From: Streptomyces sp. CG1
GTDB lineage: Bacteria; Actinomycetota; Actinomycetes; Streptomycetales; Streptomycetaceae
NCBI RefSeq assembly: GCF_041080625.1
Contig: NZ_CP163518.1
Span: forward strand, 10,719,501-10,783,500
DNA: 64,000 nucleotides
Direction: 5' to 3'
Positions within the stretch are counted from its first letter, which is position 1. Every line of letters starts with the position of its first letter. The translations under genes were made by a program, and so were the position numbers. Under the pieces are notes generated by a model. The model worked only from the letters and a program-made list of their open reading frames with translations, had not been told where the DNA came from and ran no database searches. Positions 33,075 through 39,932 of this stretch are shown here, piece after piece.

Positions 33075-34109
33075 GTGAATACGCTGAGCGGCCCCACGGA
33101 TGTCATCTGGGACATGACGTATTCCTGTCCACTGCGCTGTACGCACTGCTATTCGGAGTCCGGCCGGCGGCCGTCCCGGCAACTCGATCACGCCCAACTG
33201 CTCCAAGTCACCGACGCGTTGATATCCCTGCGCCCACTGGGTATCGCCCTCACCGGCGGAGAACCCCTCGTCGTCAAGGGCCTTCTGGAAATCGCCGGAC
33301 GCATCGCACGGGCGGACATCCCGGTGGTCCTCTACACCAGCGGGTGGAATGTCGACCGGGCCTTGGCCGAAGAACTCCTGAAAGTCTTCCACCGGATCGC
33401 TGTGAGCCTGGACGGCGCCACCGCCGAAGTGCACAACAGGATCAGGGGCCGGGCCCGCTCCTTCGAGCGTGCGATGAGCACACTCAGCCTTCTCGATGAG
33501 GCGTTCCGGGAACTCGCCGAGCAACATCAGGCCCATGTCGGCACCTTCGGGATCGACTGCTCGCTGATGCGGAGCAACATCCACCAACTGGAGAAATTCT
33601 GCACCGACATCGCGCCGCGCTTTCCCGCCATGAGGCACCTGGTCTTCGGGGTGACAGTACCCTCCGGCCTGGCCAACCGCGCCGGATTCGCCGAGCGCGA
33701 GCTCCTCGACGACACACTGATCCGCCGCTCGGCAAGTGCCTGGCAGCTCAAACGACTTCAGTCGCTCGCTCCCGGCACGCTGGACATCACCGTCGAGGAC
33801 AACCGCATGCTGATGATGCACCCCGACGATCTCGTCAAGGGCTGGGCCCTGCCAGCCATGCAGGTTGAACCGGACGGCGGAGTGCGGGCCATGCCGATCT
33901 ACGAGGGCACGGTGGGAAACATCCTGGACGAGGACCCGCACGCCCTGTGGAAAAAGGCGGTTGCCCAGCGCAGTGACCCTTTCGTCGTCGAAACGCTGAC
34001 GCCCGTGCGCACCATGGGGGAATGGGCCGAGGCCGCCCGCCGCATCGACCACCACTTCGGCACCGCCGAGGACCGCGCCAGAATAGCCCGGCGTCCCGAA
34101 TATCGCTGA
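33075..34109 (+). CDS. radical SAM enzyme of a lanthipeptide cluster
   Basis: The protein has 344 residues. The CxxxCxxC cluster motif is C18-C22-C25 (YSCPLRCTHCYSE), followed by ALTGGEPLVV for SAM binding and ISLDGA. The C-terminus, VEPDGGVRAMPIYEG then TVGNILDED, has the layout of a SPASM-type end, but the usual auxiliary-cluster cysteines are absent (RAMP where RPCP is typical). So it probably holds one [4Fe-4S] cluster. The GTG at 33075 is chosen because GGGGAGGGG lies ~10 bases upstream; an ATG at 33045 lacks a ribosome-binding site. It lies 55 bp upstream of the lanthionine synthetase gene and likely modifies the same peptides (inference). Confidence 0.88.
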   Translation: MNTLSGPTDVIWDMTYSCPLRCTHCYSESGRRPSRQLDHAQLLQVTDALISLRPLGIALTGGEPLVVKGLLEIAGRIARADIPVVLYTSGWNVDRALAEELLKVFHRIAVSLDGATAEVHNRIRGRARSFERAMSTLSLLDEAFRELAEQHQAHVGTFGIDCSLMRSNIHQLEKFCTDIAPRFPAMRHLVFGVTVPSGLANRAGFAERELLDDTLIRRSASAWQLKRLQSLAPGTLDITVEDNRMLMMHPDDLVKGWALPAMQVEPDGGVRAMPIYEGTVGNILDEDPHALWKKAVAQRSDPFVVETLTPVRTMGEWAEAARRIDHHFGTAEDRARIARRPEYR

Positions 34110-34164
34110 CCCCTCACTGACCTTTCTGTCTCGTGTTGTCGGTACCGGACGAAGGTGGAAACCC

Positions 34165-36930
34165 ATGGAACCCGGCCGCATCGCGGAACAGTCGCTGCTC
34201 ATGGACTGCGTCCGTTCCGTTCTCTCCCGTCACCAACCGCACGAATGGCAGATCAGGCCGGGCGAATTCTGGTGTCATGTCAGGCTGCCGGAGGCTCCAG
34301 CACGCATTCAGGGATGGAAACTGCACATCTCGGCGACACCGCTGTCCGCCCCGCTGGTGCTGGCGCGGACGGCTGAGGTCCTGGCCGCCCACCACTGCCC
34401 ATTCAAATTCGCCGGAACCCTCTCCCGGGTGGCGGAACTCTGCTCGCGCCAAACGGCCCGGGGCAGCGGCGGGAAATTCATCACCGCCTACCCGGACGGC
34501 GACGACGACCGGCTGCGCGTACTCGCGGAGGAACTGCACCGCGCCACCGAGGGCCTGCCCGGGCCCAGCATCCTCTCCGACCGCCCCTACCGGCCCGGCA
34601 GCCTGGTGCACTACCGCTTCGGCGCCTTCCAGGGGGTGCCCATGCTGGGCAACGAGGCCTCGTACGAGGTCATGCTGATGGCACCGGACGGCTCGCTGGA
34701 CAGGGACCGGCGCGAGGCATGGTTCTCCCCGCCGCCCTGGGCGCCGCGCGATCCGTTCACCGGACAGCGGCCCGGACCGCCCGCGCCCGGAACAACGGCT
34801 CCCCGGCCCGTACGGCTCGACGACCGCTATATCGTCCGCGAGGTCGTCCGCCACGCCTTCACCGGCGGCGTCTACCGGGCGACCGACGAACGTGACGGCC
34901 GCGCTGTCATCATCAAACAAGCGCGCCCCCACACCGGGGCCACCGCGACCGGGACGGACATCTGCAACGCCCGGCGCCATGAAGCCGCCATGCTGAAGCA
35001 CTTCGCGTCCTCCGGCCGCACCCCGCGGCTCGTCGCGCTCTTCGAGCAGCAAGGCGAACTCTTCCTCGTGCAGGAGGCCATCGCCGGAGTCACCCTCCGC
35101 CAGTGGGTCGCGGGGAACATCACCCTGGAAGCCGTGGACGACGGCGGCGAGTGGGGCCTGTCCATGGCGCTCGCCGAGCGGCTGGCCACCGGCCTGGCCG
35201 ACCTGGTGGAGCTCGTCCACCGCGAGGGCTTCGCCCTGCGCGACCTCAACCCCAACAATGTGATGGTCACCGAAGACCACCAGCTGCGGCTGATCGACCT
35301 CGAACTCCTCGCCCGTCCCGGCGAACGCGTGGTGCACGCCCACACGCCGGGCTACGCGGCCCCCGAACAAGCCGCCGCCCGCTCCTGCGACGGCTGTCCC
35401 GACCCCACCGCCGACCTCTACGGCCTCGGCGCGACGCTGCTGTACCTGCTCACCGGCGTCGACCCGCTGCTCGCCCCCGATGATCCGCCCGCCCGTCCCT
35501 ACCGGCAGCGGATCGCGGGCCTGCTCGACCAGCTGAGCCGCGACAACCCCGCCGCGCGGCGGTTCGCGCCCCTCGTCCTCGCGTTGCTGCACGAGCGGCC
35601 CGAAGGGCGGCCAGGCCTCGCGGAGGTACGGCGCGCCCTGGCCGGCCAGGCCCGGCTGGCGCCACCCGCGGTGAGCACGGCCGTATTGAGGCGGCCGGCC
35701 GGGCCCGAGCTCAAGCAGCTCACCGACGACGCGCTGGAACATCTCCTGGCCACGATGACCCCCGACACCGACCGGCTCTGGCCGCCCTCGTCGTTCGGCG
35801 CCACCAGCGACCCCCTCAACCTCCAGCACGGCGCCGCAGGCGTCCTGGGCGTGCTCGCCCGGGCGCTGCGCGCCGAACCTGGAGCGGAGTTGCGGGAAGC
35901 CGTCGCCACGGCCGCCGGCTGGATCGTCCGCCGGACCGGGCGAGAGCCGCGCGCGCTGCCCGGCCTGTACTTCGGCCGCTCCGGCACCGCGTGGGCCCTC
36001 CTCGACGCCGCCGAGGCCTTGGGGGACGAAACACTGGCCGACACCGCGGCCGACCTCGCCCAGCGCATACCGTTGGGCTGGCCCAACCCGGACATTTGCC
36101 ATGGCTCAGCGGGCGCCGGAATGACCCAGCTCCGCTTCTGGGAGGCCACCGGCGACCAGGACTTCCTGCGTCGAGCCGGCGAGGCCGCCGAGTCCGTGGC
36201 CGCCGCGGCCGTCCGCCGGGACGACCGGCTTCTGTGGCCCATCCCGCGCGACTGGCCGTCCAACCTCGCCGGACTCGTCCACTACGGCTTCGCCCACGGC
36301 GTCGCGGGCACCGGCACGTTCCTGCTCGCCGCAGGCCGGGCCACCGGCGAGAGCGCGTACATGGAGCTCGCGGAAGAGGCCGCACAGACACTGCTGGCCA
36401 CAGCCCACCACGACGACGGCGCCGCCTACTGGACCGCCGGGCCCTCGGGCGGGGCACGCAAGACCAACTGGTGCAGCGGCTCCTCCGGCATCGGCACCTT
36501 CCTGCTGCGGCTGTGGCAGCAGAACGGGGACGCCCGGCTGCGAGCCAGCGCTGAGGCGGCTGCCATCGCTGTCCGTCGCACCCGCTGGCACACGGGAACC
36601 GCCCAGTGCCACGGACTGGCGGGCGACGGGGAGTTCCTGCTCGACCTGGCCCAGGCTTGCGGACAGCCGCAGCACATCCGGTGGGCCGAGCAACTCGCGG
36701 TCGCCCTCCACACCCGCCACACCATCCGCGACGGGCGCGTGCTCGCACCGGACGAGACCGGAACGTCGGTCGTGACCGACTACGGCACCGGCCTCAGCGG
36801 AGTGCTGGCCTTCCTGCTGCGCCTGCGGGACGGCGGGCCCCGCCTGTGGCTGTCAAAGACGTTCACCGGGCCGTACGCGTCAGACACGGCCGGTGAGCCA
36901 GGAGACAGGACCGGAACCGAAGGGAGGTGA
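34165..36930 (+). CDS. lanL: class IV-type lanthipeptide synthetase (lyase-kinase-cyclase)
   Basis: The protein has 921 residues in three parts. The N-terminal ~220 residues form the phospho-Ser/Thr lyase region (RPYRPGSLVHYRFGAFQG). The kinase domain (about 225-500) shows AVIIKQARP, catalytic LRDLNPNNVMV and LIDLELL for the metal-binding Asp. The LanC-like cyclase (about 560-905) has all three zinc ligands: C770 in NWCSGSSG and C815-H816 in AQCHGLAGDG. Retained zinc ligands point to class IV (LanL) rather than class III (LanKC). It phosphorylates and eliminates Ser/Thr, then adds Cys thiols. Its stop lies 5 bases before the first precursor gene, whose ribosome-binding site overlaps its end. 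Confidence 0.92.
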   Translation: MEPGRIAEQSLLMDCVRSVLSRHQPHEWQIRPGEFWCHVRLPEAPARIQGWKLHISATPLSAPLVLARTAEVLAAHHCPFKFAGTLSRVAELCSRQTARGSGGKFITAYPDGDDDRLRVLAEELHRATEGLPGPSILSDRPYRPGSLVHYRFGAFQGVPMLGNEASYEVMLMAPDGSLDRDRREAWFSPPPWAPRDPFTGQRPGPPAPGTTAPRPVRLDDRYIVREVVRHAFTGGVYRATDERDGRAVIIKQARPHTGATATGTDICNARRHEAAMLKHFASSGRTPRLVALFEQQGELFLVQEAIAGVTLRQWVAGNITLEAVDDGGEWGLSMALAERLATGLADLVELVHREGFALRDLNPNNVMVTEDHQLRLIDLELLARPGERVVHAHTPGYAAPEQAAARSCDGCPDPTADLYGLGATLLYLLTGVDPLLAPDDPPARPYRQRIAGLLDQLSRDNPAARRFAPLVLALLHERPEGRPGLAEVRRALAGQARLAPPAVSTAVLRRPAGPELKQLTDDALEHLLATMTPDTDRLWPPSSFGATSDPLNLQHGAAGVLGVLARALRAEPGAELREAVATAAGWIVRRTGREPRALPGLYFGRSGTAWALLDAAEALGDETLADTAADLAQRIPLGWPNPDICHGSAGAGMTQLRFWEATGDQDFLRRAGEAAESVAAAAVRRDDRLLWPIPRDWPSNLAGLVHYGFAHGVAGTGTFLLAAGRATGESAYMELAEEAAQTLLATAHHDDGAAYWTAGPSGGARKTNWCSGSSGIGTFLLRLWQQNGDARLRASAEAAAIAVRRTRWHTGTAQCHGLAGDGEFLLDLAQACGQPQHIRWAEQLAVALHTRHTIRDGRVLAPDETGTSVVTDYGTGLSGVLAFLLRLRDGGPRLWLSKTFTGPYASDTAGEPGDRTGTEGR

Positions 36931-36935
36931 GACAG

Positions 36936-37043
36936 ATGGAGCTTGATGTGAAGGCTCTGCAGCACCTGCAGGAGGAGGAGCCCGAGACGGGCCTCTACCC
37001 GTGCACCTGGACCTGCCCGTGGACCTCGACGTCCGCGGAGTGA
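36936..37043 (+). CDS. putative lanthipeptide precursor 1
   Basis: This 35-codon gene has a strong ribosome-binding site (GGGAGGTGA overlapping the synthetase stop). The leader begins MELDVKALQHLQEEE; V5-x-x-L8-Q9 resembles the leader recognition helix of class III/IV precursors. The core is GLYPCTWTCPWT (residues 19-30) plus STSAE, giving C23, T24, T26, C27, T30, S31, T32 and S33. The box VKALQxL and the core pattern GL(Y/W)PCxxTCxxT recur in precursor 2. Position, size and Cys/Thr content make it the likely substrate of the synthetase. The predicted conserved unit is two tandem CxxT motifs. Confidence 0.85.
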   Translation: MELDVKALQHLQEEEPETGLYPCTWTCPWTSTSAE

Positions 37044-37056
37044 TCGGACCGCACCA

Positions 37057-37104
37057 GGCGCGCGGGTCTTCACCGGGAGAACTCCCGGTGAAGACCCGCG
37101 CGCC
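37057..37104 (+). terminator. perfect 23-bp-stem palindrome between precursor genes
   Basis: The arm 37057-37079 (GGCGCGCGGGTCTTCACCGG and three more bases) is an exact complement of 37082-37104, with two unpaired A between. Such a stem would be extremely stable in RNA. It starts 13 bases after precursor 1. It may stop or attenuate transcription so that precursor 2 is made in smaller amounts, or protect the upstream message from decay (inference). There is no T-tract. Confidence 0.75.
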
Positions 37105-37154
37105 CCTTCACCTCGCACACTCCTGCGTCCCGCAACGGAAGGATGGCGACATAG

Positions 37155-37286
37155 ATGGAAAAAGAGGATATAGCGGACATCACTGACAAGGCGGCCGCTG
37201 AGGTGCGGGCCCTTCATCTACTCCCGGACACCGAAAACGACGGCCTGTGGCCATGCCCCATCACATGCGGGAACACCCAGTGGTGA
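37155..37286 (+). CDS. putative lanthipeptide precursor 2
   Basis: This 43-codon gene has GGAAGGA ten bases upstream. The leader MEKEDIADITDKAAAEVRAL carries VRALHLL, aligned with VKALQHL of precursor 1. The core GLWPCPITCGNT (residues 30-41) ends QW. Spacing C34, T37, C38, T41 is identical to C23, T26, C27, T30 in precursor 1. Outside the shared boxes the two peptides differ, so this is not a recent duplication; shared motifs are probably under selection. It contains no serine in the core, only two threonines, limiting the possible thioether rings to two. Confidence 0.82.
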   Translation: MEKEDIADITDKAAAEVRALHLLPDTENDGLWPCPITCGNTQW

Positions 37287-37682
37287 CCACTCCGCTCTGA
37301 TCTCCGGAGCACCCGAACGCCGTGGGCGTCCCGTCCGTCAACGGGGGCGGACCGGGCGCACACGGGGGCCAACCGGAATGCGGCGGAACCGTGCGACAGC
37401 GGTCACAGTGACCTGCGAGAACGCGACTTCCGGACAAGAGCAGGTGCCCGCATTAACTGCGGTTGCCTGTTCCGGCCGTATTCCGGCTAGCCCCGCAGGA
37501 TCAGCCGCAGGAGCGGCCAACCACCGTGGCTCCCTTCTCGAACTCGGCGAACCATGCCGGTCACAGCACTACAGGCCGCGGCCAGGGTGACCTGAACACG
37601 ATGCGGGCTCTGTACCACGGCTTGTGGGGACACATACGGTGACCGCGTCTGACGAGCCAAGTCGCGATCCGGAGGGACTTGA
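37287..37682. other. noncoding region between the lanthipeptide genes and the SET-domain gene
   Basis: No frame with a ribosome-binding site or protein-like composition was found, and no further precursor-like peptide in the plus strand. The region has several short GC-rich repeats but no strong hairpin. It likely contains the promoter of the SET gene. Confidence 0.5.
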
Positions 37683-38228
37683 TTGAGCGTGGAAGAACGA
37701 GGCGGCATCAGCACAGGTGCCGACAAAAGCGCGCCAGCAGGTGGCGAAGGGCCGTCTGTGAGCCAGCCGGTCGCCGTGCGTTCCGCCGGCGGAAAGGGCC
37801 TGGGCGTCTTCGCGCTCCGCGACTTCTGCGCCGGCGAGGTGCTCCTCGTCGGTCGACTCGTGGCACCAGTGGAGGAGCGGACCGAGCACTCCTTTCAAGT
37901 GGACTGGAACCGGCATGTCCAACTCGACAGCCCGGCGCGTTTGACGAACCATTCCTGTGAACCCAACACCGGTCTGCGGGACAACACCGAAGGCGGCTAC
38001 GACTTCGTCGCCCTTCGCCCCATTGCGGCGGGCAGCGAGATCTGCTGGGACTATGCCTCCACCGAATGGGAGAGCATCGCCGTCCCGTCGTGCCTGTGCG
38101 GCAGCGCATGCTGCCGTGGAGCCTCGCTCGGATTCAGGCATCTGACATCGCAGCAAATGAAGGCACTAGGCGGGTTCGTGGCCCGGTACCTTGCCACACC
38201 CGGTAGCACCGTACCTGGCACCGCCTGA
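37683..38228 (+). CDS. SET domain-containing lysine methyltransferase-like protein
   Basis: The protein has 181 residues. Signatures of a SET domain are GKGLGVFALRDFCAGEVLL (SAM-binding turn), RLTNHSCEPNT (NHSCxPN) and FVALRPIAAGSEICWDYAST (GEEIxxDY-like), and the post-SET cysteines CLCGSACCRG follow near residue 140. Family members methylate lysines with SAM; bacterial substrates are mostly unknown. TTG at 37683 is chosen because GGAGGG lies 6 bases upstream, though GTG at 37689 is possible. The gene is 396 bp from the lanthipeptide genes in the same direction, but co-function is unproven. Confidence 0.85.
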   Translation: MSVEERGGISTGADKSAPAGGEGPSVSQPVAVRSAGGKGLGVFALRDFCAGEVLLVGRLVAPVEERTEHSFQVDWNRHVQLDSPARLTNHSCEPNTGLRDNTEGGYDFVALRPIAAGSEICWDYASTEWESIAVPSCLCGSACCRGASLGFRHLTSQQMKALGGFVARYLATPGSTVPGTA

Positions 38229-38263
38229 CGGGTCTTCGGGGCATACCTGGCGCTCTGTGGGCG

Positions 38264-38476
38264 GCTCGCCAAGGCCTGGTGGCTGTCGAGGAGAGTGAAA
38301 CCCTCTACCGCGCGCTCTTCCTCGCCCACCACGCCGTCGGCGACGTCGATGCGCTCCGTGAAGCCGCCGCACGCCTGCGCAGGATCAACGACTCCGTCGG
38401 CGGCGGCGTCGAGATGGAAGCCGACACCGCAGAACTCCTGCGCAACCTCCTTCCCCGGCCGATCCACACCCGCTGA
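38264..38476 (+). pseudogene. C-terminal remnant of a BTAD-containing regulator
   Basis: ARQGLVAVEESETLYRALF, LAHHAVGDVDALREAAARLR, RINDSVGGGVEMEADTAELL and RNLLPRP match the end of a bacterial transcriptional activator domain (AfsR/SARP or LysM-BTAD type). The rest of the protein is missing and no start codon with a ribosome-binding site is present. Confidence 0.6.
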
Positions 38477-38790
38477 CCCGAGGACTCCTGTGCCGATACC
38501 CGCCGAACGGTTGGCTACCAGTCCAGCGATGGCCCGGCGATGCGGCCGTCGTAGGACGACGGTTCCTCGCCGTGTGACTGCGGTTCTTGGGTCTTGGTGT
38601 TCATCGTGCATGGCGCCCACCTGGGAGCGCCGCGGGTGGTGGCTGTCGGCCTGGACATCGAGGGGCTCGAGCCCTGAGGTAGCGGGTCACCCAGGGTCGA
38701 ACTGGCCGTGTGGTGCCCGTCCTGCTGCCTTCTGCCCGGCTGGCCTGTGGCGGTTGAGCGGAGGGCGGGTTGTGCTGGTGTGGGAGTGGG

Positions 38791-39222
38791 TCAGTCGTGG
38801 GGTGCGTGGCCGGCGAGGGCGGTGGCACGCTCGATGAGGCGTGGTATTCGCTGGGGAACGGGGTGCAGTTCGTCGTGTACGAGGTCCGTGACGGCTATGT
38901 GACGCAACTGCTGGTCCCGGCCGAGGAGTTCGATGGCGGGTTTCCAGCCGGGAGGCGTGTCGGGCGCCGAGACGGCCTTCCATGCCCCGTCGTAGTGGTG
39001 GATGAGGACTTCGGCGACGAAGGCGACCAGCTGCGTGTGAAGCCAGACCCAGTCGTCCAGCTCGAACTGTTGCCACGGGGTACGCAGGAGGAAGTCGTCG
39101 ATGAGGGGCATTGCCGAGAGAGGATCGTGGTCGAAGGCGGTCAGGTTCCCGCCCAGCGCGTCGATCATGTCGCGAATGGCCGGCCGACTCTGCTTTGCCC
39201 ATTCCTCAATGTCGATGTCCAT
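38791..39222 (-). CDS. hypothetical cytosolic protein
   Basis: The protein has 143 residues and is acidic, rich in aromatic and Ile/Leu residues (WQQFELDDWVWLHTQLVAFV, LIHHYDGAWKAVSAPD, LLGRDQQLRHIAVTDLVHDE). It is predicted to be mostly helical without signal peptide or membrane segment. Size and composition resemble small immunity or DUF proteins of Streptomyces, but I recognise no family. It is transcribed away from the GNAT gene that follows on the plus strand. Confidence 0.65.
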   Translation of the reverse strand: MDIDIEEWAKQSRPAIRDMIDALGGNLTAFDHDPLSAMPLIDDFLLRTPWQQFELDDWVWLHTQLVAFVAEVLIHHYDGAWKAVSAPDTPPGWKPAIELLGRDQQLRHIAVTDLVHDELHPVPQRIPRLIERATALAGHAPHD

Positions 39223-39315
39223 ACGCTGACCCTACGGCGGGTGCGGCAGCCGTCCATCGTGTGCTGGCCGGGGTAGTACTTTGGCCGGCCTTGAGGTGGG
39301 GCTGAGAATCCTGAA

Positions 39316-39843
39316 GTGGGCAGTGACGGATTCGCATGGCGGGCAGCCGGTCTGGGGGATGCGGGGTTCCTGGCGGACATGTTGGCGGAAGCAGTGAGCT
39401 GGCGTCCTGGTCAGCGGGCACCCAGCCGTGCGGAGGTGCTGGCAAATGAACGTGTCGCCTACTACGTGGCCGGCTGGCCGAGGCCAGGCGACATGGGTGT
39501 GGTGGCGTTCGCGGCCGGACAGGCGCGGGTGCGGGCGGTGTGGCTGCGGCTGTTCGACTCCGGCCGGCCTGGCTACGGCTATGCCGGTGACGGGGTGCCG
39601 GAGCTGACGATAGGGGTGGTCAGGTCCTGGAGAGGCCGGGGCGTGGGACGCGCGTTGCTGCGGGAGGCGGCCCGCCTGGCGGCGGAGGCCGGCTTCCGGC
39701 AGATCTCGCTGAACGTGGTGCCCAGCAACCCCGCTGCTGCCCTGTACCGGGAGGAGGGGTTCACCACGGTGAAGATCCGGCCTGACGGCCTGACCATGGT
39801 GAAGCCCCTTCCGCCCCTTCCCACGCCCTACAGGCGTGGATAA
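39316..39843 (+). CDS. GNAT family N-acetyltransferase
   Basis: The protein has 175 residues. The acetyl-CoA binding motif A is IGVVRSWRGRGVGRALLREA, followed by RQISLNVVPSNPAAALYREEGFTTV, the motif B end with the aromatic residue and Asn typical of GNATs. The N-terminus (WRAAGLGDAGFLADMLAEAV) fits the first strand and helix. GTG start at 39316 with a weak ribosome-binding site. The substrate is unknown. The ISL3 element inserted ~90 bp downstream. Confidence 0.85.
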   Translation: MGSDGFAWRAAGLGDAGFLADMLAEAVSWRPGQRAPSRAEVLANERVAYYVAGWPRPGDMGVVAFAAGQARVRAVWLRLFDSGRPGYGYAGDGVPELTIGVVRSWRGRGVGRALLREAARLAAEAGFRQISLNVVPSNPAAALYREEGFTTVKIRPDGLTMVKPLPPLPTPYRRG

Positions 39844-39932
39844 GACGTCGTTACCATCCCTGTTCAAGCGGTACGCCAGCACGCCTCCCGAACCGTTCAA
39901 GGCTGAGACGAGTGGAGAACGTGAGCGCCCCT

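Noticed and set aside
34114..36102. 662-codon open frame on the minus strand
   Set aside because: It is antisense to the lanthipeptide synthetase, which has clear kinase and LanC motifs.
37683..38228. SET protein as a tailoring enzyme of the lanthipeptide
   Set aside because: The ~400-bp gap and absence of lysine in either core give no direct support; kept only as a low-interest finding.
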